Shown here in pieces: positions 1 through 9,693 of a stretch of 49,291 bases of DNA. How positions within the stretch are numbered: the first letter of the stretch is position 1; each line of letters opens with the position of its first letter. The notes beneath the pieces were generated by a model. That model was not told the DNA's origin, made no database searches, and was given only the letters and a program-made list of their open reading frames with translations. The position numbers were made by a program, and so were the translations under genes. Source of the stretch: JBAZYZ01 sp964366065 (GTDB lineage: Bacteria; Patescibacteriota; Minisyncoccia; Phycocordibacterales; VMEP01); contig CAYISF010000001.1 in NCBI GenBank assembly GCA_964366065.1, positions 1 through 49,291 of the forward strand, given 5' to 3'.

Positions 1-2271
1 ACATCTCTCTCCAATCTCCTCCTTTCCGGCTCCACCACCCTCCAGAACTTCACCGCCTGGGAGGCCACCACCACCTCGGCCACCTCGACTAATTTCTACA
101 TATCCGGAAATATCGCGATAGCATCTACTTCTCCATGGGGCAAACTTTCAGTTGAACTTGATACTCAAAATCCGGCTCTCGTTGTTTCCAATCAAGGCAG
201 TAGCACCCCCTCCTTTTATGTAGGCGGCGTTAATCAAAATGGTTTTGTCGGAATTGGCACGACCACTGCTCCGTCACTGGCGCGGCTTATTATGGACGGT
301 TCAATGTCAGCGTCTGGCGCGGCTACGGCTGTAACCGGCATACATCAGATTTTCACTTTCAACCCGACATCAAACAATACTATTCAAGTGGGGAACCGCC
401 TCGTTCTTCAGAACATCACTTCCGGCGCGGCGACAAATACGGCAGTAGCGCAAATCATCCGCATTATAGACAACAGCGGTACCTCCAATCTCACTCGCGG
501 TCTGGAAGTGGTCGCGAGCGCGGGGAATACGACTTATGGCGTAAACACGGGCGTGCGCACCACCGGCCACACCTTCGGTCTCCAAGCGCTCACTACCGGA
601 CTGGCCGGCGGCACTTCCACCCCGGCGGCTATTTATGGAGAAATTACCGGAACAACGCAAGGTGACGCCCTGCGCCTTTACAGCTCAAATATAACCGCCT
701 CTGTACAAAACATGGCGCAGTTCTATCAGCAGTCCACGGCCTTTGTCGGAACCGGATTGCTCATGAACTTCGGCGCCGGCGGCGGATCATTCACTGGTGA
801 TTTTCTTAATCTTCAGGTTAATGCCGCTACAAGGTTTAGGATAAGCAATATGGGGACGACCACTATCGGTGACGGCACCAACAGCGCCGGTTTGCGCGTA
901 CTTAAGGGCAGTATCTGCGTTGACGACGACGGCACTTGTACTGGCACAACGACCGGCGCCGTGGCCGCCGTGAGTTTCCTAACGGGTAAAACTGATGACC
1001 TTGCGGAAACTTATTATTCAACGACAACACTTGAGCGCGGAGACATCGTTTATACGGCCGGAAAGTATGGTATCGGAAAAGCAAGCACTTCCTCGCAGCC
1101 AATTATCGGTGTCGTTTCTACCCGTCCCGGTTTCCTGCTCGCCGCCGGAGAGGAAGGTATCACTCCGCCAGCAGAAGGAACGGCGTACCCAATTGGTCTT
1201 GCCGGTCGCGTGCCGATTAAAGTTTCAAACGAGAACGGCAACATAAATGTCGGCGACCGCATTACGTTATCAAACGTTTCCGGTGTCGGGATGAAAGATA
1301 ATGGGCGCGGCGGAACGGCCGTCGGAATCGCCCTAGAGACCTTTGACGGCATATTCTACCTATCGGAAGCCACTCGGGAAAACGAGGCGGTCAAAATGCC
1401 AATTGGTGAACCAGTTTGCACACCCCAAAATAATGCATCCGATTCGAAAGTCGGGGGTGGGCAAGACGTGGAAGGGAGCAGTATCCCCGTTTTAAATTCT
1501 CCCGATTTGGGGAATGGAAACGCAGAAAATTGCATTCAGCCGATGGAATACGTAAAACCGGAAGCCGGAATAGCCAAGGACGAAACAATGCCAAACGGCA
1601 CATCGGTGAAAGTCGGGAAAATTCTCATGTTCATAAACCTAAGTTACCGCGAGCTTACAGTGAATAGCGGCGTTGCCGCCGAGCCGGCGAAATATTTTGA
1701 AGAAAATCTTAACCTGAAAGGAAACGAAATGCTTGAAGTTGGCGGAATTTACGGGATATCAAACAAATGGTCAATAGACGAGGAGGGAAACATGGTAGCC
1801 AATACAGTTAGAGCGAAAAAAGTTATCGCCGAGGAAACGCTTGAGGTTGGTTCAAGCGCCTTGCCGTCGGGCATTACCATTTACGACGTGGATACGAAAA
1901 CGCCCTACTGCATTCAAATCAAAGGTGGTTTGGTGACTTCAACGTCAGGGGCTTGTCAAGCCGCCGCCGCGGGAAGTGGAATAAACGGAGGCGGAGGGGG
2001 CAACGCGCCAACCGAAAACGGTACCATTGAAACGGCGACAGATTCCACAAACACAACCGCAACAACCTCATCGGAAACTTCAAGCGGAGATTCCGGTTCA
2101 ACTTCAATAACCGATAGCGCAACGCCATCTGATACAGCTGCTTCTCCAGCGGTCTCATCGGAAACAAGCAGTGACGCATCATCCAGCGAACCAGCGCCGT
2201 CGGTTTCGGAAAGCCCAACCCCAACCCCGCCGACATCGGAAACGACCAGTTCTCCGCCCGCGACCCAGTAA
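1..2271 (+). CDS. Large surface protein, 5' end outside window
   Basis: The frame is open from base 1, so the gene starts to the left; 756 residues are visible, ending with TAA. The visible part has glycine/threonine-rich stretches including a VGIGTTTAPS-type motif, followed by a compact domain around DDLAETYYS and an AGRVPIKVSNENG segment. Related wording recurs in very large Patescibacteria surface proteins and fibre-like proteins; I assign that from memory, not from a search. The last ~100 residues are a low-complexity Ser/Thr/Pro/Ala tail, probably a stalk or wall-spanning linker. No LPXTG signal and no C-terminal membrane segment are visible. The giant surface protein follows 36 nt downstream on the same strand, so the two may be co-transcribed. 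Role is inferred: extracellular adhesion or surface layer. Confidence 0.8.
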   Translation, partial: TSLSNLLLSGSTTLQNFTAWEATTTSATSTNFYISGNIAIASTSPWGKLSVELDTQNPALVVSNQGSSTPSFYVGGVNQNGFVGIGTTTAPSLARLIMDGSMSASGAATAVTGIHQIFTFNPTSNNTIQVGNRLVLQNITSGAATNTAVAQIIRIIDNSGTSNLTRGLEVVASAGNTTYGVNTGVRTTGHTFGLQALTTGLAGGTSTPAAIYGEITGTTQGDALRLYSSNITASVQNMAQFYQQSTAFVGTGLLMNFGAGGGSFTGDFLNLQVNAATRFRISNMGTTTIGDGTNSAGLRVLKGSICVDDDGTCTGTTTGAVAAVSFLTGKTDDLAETYYSTTTLERGDIVYTAGKYGIGKASTSSQPIIGVVSTRPGFLLAAGEEGITPPAEGTAYPIGLAGRVPIKVSNENGNINVGDRITLSNVSGVGMKDNGRGGTAVGIALETFDGIFYLSEATRENEAVKMPIGEPVCTPQNNASDSKVGGGQDVEGSSIPVLNSPDLGNGNAENCIQPMEYVKPEAGIAKDETMPNGTSVKVGKILMFINLSYRELTVNSGVAAEPAKYFEENLNLKGNEMLEVGGIYGISNKWSIDEEGNMVANTVRAKKVIAEETLEVGSSALPSGITIYDVDTKTPYCIQIKGGLVTSTSGACQAAAAGSGINGGGGGNAPTENGTIETATDSTNTTATTSSETSSGDSGSTSITDSATPSDTAASPAVSSETSSDASSSEPAPSVSESPTPTPPTSETTSSPPATQ

Positions 2272-2307
2272 TCAAACATCCGATATTCGTACGTAGTCAA
2301 AAAATAT

Positions 2308-5300
2308 GTGAACTTATTTAACTGTAAAAATAAAATGAAGCTCCACGGGCAAGCCCGTGGTATCTGTTTGTTACGGTCAAACCCTGCTGGCTTGCCCGTG
2401 GAGCGGAATCCCGCACCGAAAACCATTCATCCATGGATAACCCCGTGGTTTTCTGGTGCGTGGACAAACTCCGTAAATTCTCAAGTATATGCAAACTTGT
2501 TTTTTATAGTTTTTGTTTCATTAATTGGTTTATATATTTTCATTCCAAAAGTGGTATCGGCAGATTACCAATTCATCCCCACCGCGGGCAACATCGTTAC
2601 CGGCACCAATCAAATCATAAACGCCACCTTGGCGCCTACCGCCGAGACCAGTTTGGGCTCATACAAAGCTCTTCTGGCGGATGATACCCGCTATTGGGGC
2701 GCGACCTCCACCGCCAGCGGCATAGATATGCAAGTAACGCTCGGGAACGTGGCCTTAAACGGGGCCAACAAACTCATCATTCAAACGGACCTTGATATTG
2801 ACGCCACCGTGCCCAATCTTTTAATCCAAATTTGCGACTGGACTTCAGCCACCAACGTGGATAATCAGGCAAACGGGCAATGTACCGGCGGCGGCTGGCG
2901 CACGCTGAACTCCCGGAACGCCGTCAATTTTCCGGTCTATTATACCAGCGCCACCGGCGCCACTCTCCAGTGGCATGTCTATGACGGATACTTTGCCACC
3001 ACCAGCGCCGCCGGAGGAGTGCCTATCTCCACCCCGCTTTCCAACTTCGTCAACGGCTCCAATCAAACTTTAATTCGTTACTTCGCCACCACTTCGGTAA
3101 CTTCCGTGGTGGCCGTGGACTTCCTGCGCATGTTCGCCGTGGTTGACCCCATATACCAGGCCTCCGGATTTACCAATTTAGGTTCGGGCGTTCCCACTGG
3201 CACCTATCACAACACCATAGCCATTGGCAACTCGGCCACGGCTCAAACCATTCAAACCGGCGACGCCGTCAATCTCTCTGTCCCCGGCACGGCCGGCACG
3301 ATATCCGACTTTTACCTCTCCTTCGGCAATATCAAAACCTACACCGGCATGAACACCATTTTAGTCAACACCGACGCCCTGTGTTCTGCCGCCACGCTCA
3401 ACCTTAACTACACCTTTGCCGTTCGCAACTTCACCACTTCGGCCTGGGAAGACATAACCGGCCCCGTTGATTGCTCGGTCACGGCGGTGGTCCGGACCTT
3501 CGCTAAAAATAACATGGCCAACATAAGTGACTACATCTCCGGGGGCGAAGTGCGCATCAGAGTGTACGGTTCCATCAACAGCACCACTAATATTCAACTG
3601 GACACCATGTACGTCATCTTGGGCACCACCAACAGCGGTGCCAATGACTTTGAAGTTTCTTTCGGCACCACCACCGCCGGCAGACTGCACATCGATCCTT
3701 CAACCGGGTCCGACCAAATCAACGCCATGGCCAGCGACGGGACATACATGTACCTAGCTGGCCTTGATTCTTTCGGCATAGACAACCGCTGGCGGCTGGA
3801 GAAGAGAAACTTAAGCGACGGCGCTCTGGTCAGCACTTTCGGCACTGGCGGCGTGGTCGTTTCAGATCCCTCAATCAACTCCGACCAGATACTCGCCATT
3901 GCCACCACCTCCGACGCCGTCTTCATTGCCGGTTTTGACTCTATTGTTTCAACGACCGACTCCGCCTGGCGAGTGGAGAAGTATGACATTACCACCGGGG
4001 CTCCGGTCACAGCCTTTGGATTAAATGGTGTGCTGAGAAGTAACCCCTCGGCCCGCCTTGACAGGATCCGCGGCATTGCCGCCGACGCCACCGACATCTA
4101 TATCGTTGGAGACGACCTCGCCGTGAGCACCACCAACGGCCGGTGGAGAATTCAAAAGCACAACATTGTGACCGGGGCCACCACCACCGCCTTTGATACG
4201 GACGGCATCGTCACCTATGACCCCTCTGTAGCGCTTGACACTCCCTACGCCATTAAACTGGACGGAGCAGGCAACATTTTCGTGGCCGGCTCGGCTTCCA
4301 CCACTTTAAACGGCATCGGCTGGAACATTCAAAAGATAAGCGCCTCCGACGGCTCTTTGGTCACGGCTTTTTCCGGCGATGGCATACTTAACGATACCAA
4401 TCCCAGCGCGGTCACGGATGAAGCCCTGGCCTTAGCCCTAAACGGAACTGACATTTTTGTCACCGGCTATGACGGAGTGCAGGGCGGCGCCTCTCCCCAA
4501 CAGTGGCGCACCCAGAAGTATAATATTACCACCGGAGCCACCACCACCGCCTTTGGAGTAAACGGCGCGGTCACCTTTAATAATACGACTACTGCCGACA
4601 ACGACCAGGCCAAAGCCATCGCCATTAACAGCACCGATGTCTATGTGGCCGGTTTTGACGACGACGATGCCGGACGGGCAAGAATCTATAAATACGACAT
4701 CGTGACCGGAGCCACTTCCACAGACTCTTTCGGCCGCGCTGGCACGGTCATGTCTGAAGACGGCGGGGACGACCGGTTTAATGCCATCTTTCTCAACGGC
4801 AACTATCTCTATGTCGGCGGCTACGGCACGGGGCCGGGCAACAACCAGTGGATTGTGGAGAAAAGAGAAAAATCGTCGGGTCTTTTGGCCACCACCACCT
4901 TCCCGGCCATTACCGGAGTGGCGGCCACCAGAGACATTGATACCACCGCTACCTCGACCAACGTTTGGAGCATTCAGTCCGAAGATGAAACGACAAACAT
5001 GAGCCACGATTTCTATTCAATGGACAACGGGGCCAGCAACTCCACCGTTGAAGAAGCCACTTCGGCCAACATCAACTTCTCGGTTACCGCTCCGACTAAC
5101 GCCGCCATTACCAGCGCCATGTTTGCCGGACGGTACATGTCCGGAGCGGGCGGAAGCGCCCAGCTGACCATCAGAGATTACTCGGGTCTTTCCAACACCT
5201 TGGCCGGCACGACCGAGGGAGGATGGAGCTTAATCGGAGCCGCTTCCACTATCGCCCAAGTTTACACCGACCCGGTTACCGTCGGCACCGTAGCTTTAGG

Positions 5301-8300
5301 CGGCATTCACGGATATATCTCCAACGCCGACGACTACATTGATCTGGTGGGCAATAAGATGAACCTGCGTCTGCCCACCACCGTGGGCTCGGCTTCCACC
5401 ACCAACACCACCATGATGTGGGATTTTGCCTTTGTGTCTTTGCAATGGGCAGAAGATGCGAATCGTCCCTCCCGGCGCTCTCAATTCATCCCCACCGCGG
5501 GCAACATCGTTACCGGCACCAATCAAATCATAAACGCCACCTTGGCGCCTACCGCCGAGACCAGTTTGGGCTCATACAAAGCTCTTCTGGCGGATGATAC
5601 CCGCTATTGGGGCGCGACCTCCACCGCCAGCGGCATAGATATGCAAGTAACGCTCGGGAACGTGGCCTTAAACGGGGCCAACAAACTCATCATTCAAACG
5701 GACCTTGATATTGACGCCACCGTGCCCAATCTTTTAATCCAAATTTGCGACTGGACTTCAGCCACCAACGTGGATAATCAGGCAAACGGGCAATGTACCG
5801 GCGGCGGCTGGCGCACGCTGAACTCCCGGAACGCCGTCAATTTTCCGGTCTATTATACCAGCGCCACCGGCGCCACTCTCCAGTGGCATGTCTATGACGG
5901 ATACTTTGCCACCACCAGCGCCGCCGGAGGAGTGCCTATCTCCACCCCGCTTTCCAACTTCGTCAACGGCTCCAATCAAACTTTAATTCGTTACTTCGCC
6001 ACCACTTCGGTAACTTCCGTGGTGGCCGTGGACTTCCTGCGCATGTTCGCCGTGGTTGACCCCATATACCAGGCCTCCGGATTTACCAATTTAGGTTCGG
6101 GCGTTCCCACTGGCACCTATCACAACACCATAGCCATTGGCAACTCGGCCACGGCTCAAACCATTCAAACCGGCGACGCCGTCAATCTCTCTGTCCCCGG
6201 CACGGCCGGCACGATATCCGACTTTTACCTCTCCTTCGGCAATATCAAAACCTACACCGGCATGAACACCATTTTAGTCAACACCGACGCCCTGTGTTCT
6301 GCCGCCACGCTCAACCTTAACTACACCTTTGCCGTTCGCAACTTCACCACTTCGGCCTGGGAAGACATAACCGGCCCCGTTGATTGCTCGGTCACGGCGG
6401 TGGTCCGGACCTTCGCTAAAAATAACATGGCCAACATAAGTGACTACATCTCCGGGGGCGAAGTGCGCATCAGAGTGTACGGTTCCATCAACAGCACCAC
6501 TAATATTCAACTGGACACCATGTACGTCATCTTGGGCACCACCAACAGCGGTGCCAATGACTTTGAAGTTTCTTTCGGCACCACCACCGCCGGCAGACTG
6601 CACATCGATCCTTCAACCGGGTCCGACCAAATCAACGCCATGGCCAGCGACGGGACATACATGTACCTAGCTGGCCTTGATTCTTTCGGCATAGACAACC
6701 GCTGGCGGCTGGAGAAGAGAAACTTAAGCGACGGCGCTCTGGTCAGCACTTTCGGCACTGGCGGCGTGGTCGTTTCAGATCCCTCAATCAACTCCGACCA
6801 GATACTCGCCATTGCCACCACCTCCGACGCCGTCTTCATTGCCGGTTTTGACTCTATTGTTTCAACGACCGACTCCGCCTGGCGAGTGGAGAAGTATGAC
6901 ATTACCACCGGGGCTCCGGTCACAGCCTTTGGATTAAATGGTGTGCTGAGAAGTAACCCCTCGGCCCGCCTTGACAGGATCCGCGGCATTGCCGCCGACG
7001 CCACCGACATCTATATCGTTGGAGACGACCTCGCCGTGAGCACCACCAACGGCCGGTGGAGAATTCAAAAGCACAACATTGTGACCGGGGCCACCACCAC
7101 CGCCTTTGATACGGACGGCATCGTCACCTATGACCCCTCTGTAGCGCTTGACACTCCCTACGCCATTAAACTGGACGGAGCAGGCAACATTTTCGTGGCC
7201 GGCTCGGCTTCCACCACTTTAAACGGCATCGGCTGGAACATTCAAAAGATAAGCGCCTCCGACGGCTCTTTGGTCACGGCTTTTTCCGGCGATGGCATAC
7301 TTAACGATACCAATCCCAGCGCGGTCACGGATGAAGCCCTGGCCTTAGCCCTAAACGGAACTGACATTTTTGTCACCGGCTATGACGGAGTGCAGGGCGG
7401 CGCCTCTCCCCAACAGTGGCGCACCCAGAAGTATAATATTACCACCGGAGCCACCACCACCGCCTTTGGAGTAAACGGCGCGGTCACCTTTAATAATACG
7501 ACTACTGCCGACAACGACCAGGCCAAAGCCATCGCCATTAACAGCACCGATGTCTATGTGGCCGGTTTTGACGACGACGATGCCGGACGGGCAAGAATCT
7601 ATAAATACGACATCGTGACCGGAGCCACTTCCACAGACTCTTTCGGCCGCGCTGGCACGGTCATGTCTGAAGACGGCGGGGACGACCGGTTTAATGCCAT
7701 CTTTCTCAACGGCAACTATCTCTATGTCGGCGGCTACGGCACGGGGCCGGGCAACAACCAGTGGATTGTGGAGAAAAGAGAAAAATCGTCGGGTCTTTTG
7801 GCCACCACCACCTTCCCGGCCATTACCGGAGTGGCGGCCACCAGAGACATTGATACCACCGCTACCTCGACCAACGTTTGGAGCATTCAGTCCGAAGATG
7901 AAACGACAAACATGAGCCACGATTTCTATTCAATGGACAACGGGGCCAGCAACTCCACCGTTGAAGAAGCCACTTCGGCCAACATCAACTTCTCGGTTAC
8001 CGCTCCGACTAACGCCGCCATTACCAGCGCCATGTTTGCCGGACGGTACATGTCCGGAGCGGGCGGAAGCGCCCAGCTGACCATCAGAGATTACTCGGGT
8101 CTTTCCAACACCTTGGCCGGCACGACCGAGGGAGGATGGAGCTTAATCGGAGCCGCTTCCACTATCGCCCAAGTTTACACCGACCCGGTTACCGTCGGCA
8201 CCGTAGCTTTAGGCGGCATTCACGGATATATCTCCAACGCCGACGACTACATTGATCTGGTGGGCAATAAGATGAACCTGCGTCTGCCCACCACCGTGGG

Positions 8301-9183
8301 CTCGGCTTCCACCACCAACACCACCAAGATGTGGGATTTTGCCATGTCTAGCCTTCAATGGGTAGAGACGGGAGCACCGGGAACACCGACATTAACCCAA
8401 GCTTACTATCGCTGGCGGGATGACAACGGGGGTGAAACAGGCGCTTCTTTCGCCGTAGCCACCGACACTCCTTTGACGAGCAACGTTTATATCGGTGATC
8501 GTCGGCGCCTCCGTTTTTTACTCTCTAACACCGGGAATGGGACGGCCACCGGTTATACTTACCGCTTGGAACACGCTTCAACTTCCTGCACTACTTGGTT
8601 GCCGGTGCCGGCCTCGGCTACTACCGAGCATTGGCAAATGGATGCAAGCGGGAACATGCTTGACAACACCGCGACCACAGATTTCTTCCCGGGGATTACC
8701 AATCCTTCGGGAAAAACTTTTGTGGCCGGGGCCGTGAAAACAACGGGCAACCAAACAGACGCCATCACTCTTTCCAGTACCCAGTTTACCGAGCTGGAAT
8801 ACTCCATTCGCTCAACGTCGTTGGTGACGTCAGGCACCACTTATTGTTTCCGCCTGACCAATGCGGGTTCCATAACTAACTTTGCTTATACCGTCCAGCC
8901 GCAGATTAGCGTACAACCGATTTCTAACCGACCAACTGGCGGCGGCGAGGGAAGCGAGCCAGGCGGCGGCGGTTCCCCGGTAAGCGGCGGCGGAGCGGGT
9001 GGGGGAGGCGGCGGCGAACCCGAAGGTGGCGGTTCACCACAAGGCGGCGGAAATCCCGATGGAGGAGGGGGAGATTCGGGATATTTATACAGCAAAAGTA
9101 ATCTGGCCGCGGTTTTTGAAACTCGTTTTTCAGGGAGTATTAGCAATATAATTATAGCTATAACCAGATTACTTTTTAGGTAG
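2308..9183 (+). CDS. Giant exported beta-propeller-like protein with internal duplication
   Basis: The 2291-residue product has one hydrophobic segment near residues 62-82 (FFIVFVSLIGLYIFIP) followed by VVSA, which looks like a signal peptide. The body is two copies of a ~950-residue unit (period 971 residues). Each unit contains repeats such as DGALVSTFGTGGVVVSDP and AVFIAGFDS, which resemble delta-60 / DUF5122 propeller blades. A unique ~200-residue region follows, then a glycine-rich linker and a short hydrophobic end. The first codon is GTG; the first ~60 residues are encoded partly by an inverted repeat at 2340-2404, so the native start may lie later and I cannot fix it. Probably an extracellular or surface-attached protein; function unknown. 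Confidence 0.8.
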   Translation: MNLFNCKNKMKLHGQARGICLLRSNPAGLPVERNPAPKTIHPWITPWFSGAWTNSVNSQVYANLFFIVFVSLIGLYIFIPKVVSADYQFIPTAGNIVTGTNQIINATLAPTAETSLGSYKALLADDTRYWGATSTASGIDMQVTLGNVALNGANKLIIQTDLDIDATVPNLLIQICDWTSATNVDNQANGQCTGGGWRTLNSRNAVNFPVYYTSATGATLQWHVYDGYFATTSAAGGVPISTPLSNFVNGSNQTLIRYFATTSVTSVVAVDFLRMFAVVDPIYQASGFTNLGSGVPTGTYHNTIAIGNSATAQTIQTGDAVNLSVPGTAGTISDFYLSFGNIKTYTGMNTILVNTDALCSAATLNLNYTFAVRNFTTSAWEDITGPVDCSVTAVVRTFAKNNMANISDYISGGEVRIRVYGSINSTTNIQLDTMYVILGTTNSGANDFEVSFGTTTAGRLHIDPSTGSDQINAMASDGTYMYLAGLDSFGIDNRWRLEKRNLSDGALVSTFGTGGVVVSDPSINSDQILAIATTSDAVFIAGFDSIVSTTDSAWRVEKYDITTGAPVTAFGLNGVLRSNPSARLDRIRGIAADATDIYIVGDDLAVSTTNGRWRIQKHNIVTGATTTAFDTDGIVTYDPSVALDTPYAIKLDGAGNIFVAGSASTTLNGIGWNIQKISASDGSLVTAFSGDGILNDTNPSAVTDEALALALNGTDIFVTGYDGVQGGASPQQWRTQKYNITTGATTTAFGVNGAVTFNNTTTADNDQAKAIAINSTDVYVAGFDDDDAGRARIYKYDIVTGATSTDSFGRAGTVMSEDGGDDRFNAIFLNGNYLYVGGYGTGPGNNQWIVEKREKSSGLLATTTFPAITGVAATRDIDTTATSTNVWSIQSEDETTNMSHDFYSMDNGASNSTVEEATSANINFSVTAPTNAAITSAMFAGRYMSGAGGSAQLTIRDYSGLSNTLAGTTEGGWSLIGAASTIAQVYTDPVTVGTVALGGIHGYISNADDYIDLVGNKMNLRLPTTVGSASTTNTTMMWDFAFVSLQWAEDANRPSRRSQFIPTAGNIVTGTNQIINATLAPTAETSLGSYKALLADDTRYWGATSTASGIDMQVTLGNVALNGANKLIIQTDLDIDATVPNLLIQICDWTSATNVDNQANGQCTGGGWRTLNSRNAVNFPVYYTSATGATLQWHVYDGYFATTSAAGGVPISTPLSNFVNGSNQTLIRYFATTSVTSVVAVDFLRMFAVVDPIYQASGFTNLGSGVPTGTYHNTIAIGNSATAQTIQTGDAVNLSVPGTAGTISDFYLSFGNIKTYTGMNTILVNTDALCSAATLNLNYTFAVRNFTTSAWEDITGPVDCSVTAVVRTFAKNNMANISDYISGGEVRIRVYGSINSTTNIQLDTMYVILGTTNSGANDFEVSFGTTTAGRLHIDPSTGSDQINAMASDGTYMYLAGLDSFGIDNRWRLEKRNLSDGALVSTFGTGGVVVSDPSINSDQILAIATTSDAVFIAGFDSIVSTTDSAWRVEKYDITTGAPVTAFGLNGVLRSNPSARLDRIRGIAADATDIYIVGDDLAVSTTNGRWRIQKHNIVTGATTTAFDTDGIVTYDPSVALDTPYAIKLDGAGNIFVAGSASTTLNGIGWNIQKISASDGSLVTAFSGDGILNDTNPSAVTDEALALALNGTDIFVTGYDGVQGGASPQQWRTQKYNITTGATTTAFGVNGAVTFNNTTTADNDQAKAIAINSTDVYVAGFDDDDAGRARIYKYDIVTGATSTDSFGRAGTVMSEDGGDDRFNAIFLNGNYLYVGGYGTGPGNNQWIVEKREKSSGLLATTTFPAITGVAATRDIDTTATSTNVWSIQSEDETTNMSHDFYSMDNGASNSTVEEATSANINFSVTAPTNAAITSAMFAGRYMSGAGGSAQLTIRDYSGLSNTLAGTTEGGWSLIGAASTIAQVYTDPVTVGTVALGGIHGYISNADDYIDLVGNKMNLRLPTTVGSASTTNTTKMWDFAMSSLQWVETGAPGTPTLTQAYYRWRDDNGGETGASFAVATDTPLTSNVYIGDRRRLRFLLSNTGNGTATGYTYRLEHASTSCTTWLPVPASATTEHWQMDASGNMLDNTATTDFFPGITNPSGKTFVAGAVKTTGNQTDAITLSSTQFTELEYSIRSTSLVTSGTTYCFRLTNAGSITNFAYTVQPQISVQPISNRPTGGGEGSEPGGGGSPVSGGGAGGGGGGEPEGGGSPQGGGNPDGGGGDSGYLYSKSNLAAVFETRFSGSISNIIIAITRLLFR
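2340..2404. repeat. Inverted repeat with perfect 16-bp arms
   Basis: Arms at 2340-2355 and 2389-2404 (left arm GCTCCACGGGCAAGCC) are exact reverse complements around a 33-nt loop, and the left arm contains a second smaller palindrome. The element lies in what would be the N-terminal coding part of the giant surface protein, which makes that N-terminus suspect. Likely a REP/MITE-type dispersed palindrome or a leader hairpin. Confidence 0.8.
2569..5413 (+). repeat. Tandem unit, copy 1
   Basis: This stretch recurs at 5482-8326 with a fixed offset of 2913 nt (971 codons). I saw no difference between copies; frames on both strands give the same translations. The copies diverge at 5414/8327 (T versus A). 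Between the copies lies a 68-nt junction encoding a different end. Confidence 0.9.
5482..8326 (+). repeat. Tandem unit, copy 2
   Basis: Second copy of the 2.8-kb unit inside the giant surface protein gene. Apparent identity over about 2.8 kb, including synonymous sites, means either a very recent duplication, ongoing gene conversion, or an assembly artefact in a scaffold that also contains an N gap. Confidence 0.9.
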
Positions 9184-9198
9184 AAGCTTGAATTGTGA

Positions 9199-9204
9199 TA
9201 TAAT
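9199..9204 (+). promoter_or_regulatory. Candidate -10 box TATAAT
   Basis: A perfect TATAAT lies 34 nt before the ATG of the small membrane protein at 9238, inside the short palindrome GTGATATAATCAC. No convincing -35 hexamer is seen. Confidence 0.4.
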
Positions 9205-9237
9205 CACTTCATTAAAAATAAGCAATGAATTAACACA

Positions 9238-9636
9238 ATGTCTTTTTTCAAGGAACAATTTGAGAAGAATAAAAAGCAATTTATCGGGGCAGTAATTGTC
9301 ACAGTTATAATTCTTATCGCCGGGTCGTGGTATTATTACCGTGAGAAGAAGTCGCATACTTATTACGCGGTTTTCCTGACCAATAATCAGGTTTATTTCG
9401 GCAACCTAAGAGATAAAGATGATAAGTATATAAAATTGACCGATGTTTCTTACCTACAGGCGCCGGACCCGAGCAAGCCAGAGCAAGTTCAGCTGATTCG
9501 GCGGGGGACAGAACTGCACAGTCCAAGCGGCGATATGTTCATAAACAGCAGCCAGATTCTTTTTATTGAGGAATTAACAAGCGCTTCACAGGTGTCAAAG
9601 ACCATAGAGGATTACAAAAAAGCTCAAGTTAAGTAA
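9238..9636 (+). CDS. Small membrane-anchored hypothetical protein
   Basis: The 132-residue protein has a short basic N-terminus, one membrane segment at about residues 15-33 (FIGAVIVTVIILIAGSWYYY), and a soluble C-terminal part with GNLRDKDDKYIKLTDV and a hydrophilic end. I recognise no catalytic motif. Similar one-pass proteins of this size are common in Patescibacteria genomes, but that is recollection only. It has a candidate TATAAT upstream and is followed after 57 nt by the RAYT transposase, with a REP-like palindrome between them. Confidence 0.75.
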   Translation: MSFFKEQFEKNKKQFIGAVIVTVIILIAGSWYYYREKKSHTYYAVFLTNNQVYFGNLRDKDDKYIKLTDVSYLQAPDPSKPEQVQLIRRGTELHSPSGDMFINSSQILFIEELTSASQVSKTIEDYKKAQVK

Positions 9637-9647
9637 ACAATCTATTT

Positions 9648-9679
9648 ACTTGGACGACTTGGACGTTTCGTTTCCAAGT
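9648..9679 (-). repeat. REP-like palindrome copy a
   Basis: Reverse-orientation copy of the ACTTGGAAACGAAACGTCC element, just upstream of the transposase ORF. The core is palindromic (CTTGGA...TCCAAG) with a duplicated right end. Copies b-d lie in or after the transposase gene and copy e is in ychF. Confidence 0.8.
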
Positions 9680-9693
9680 ATTAAAATGTTTAT

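Noticed and set aside
3594..7920. Paired minus-strand open frames within the giant surface protein
   Set aside because: They occur twice only because the underlying 2.8-kb unit is duplicated, and they lack any domain.
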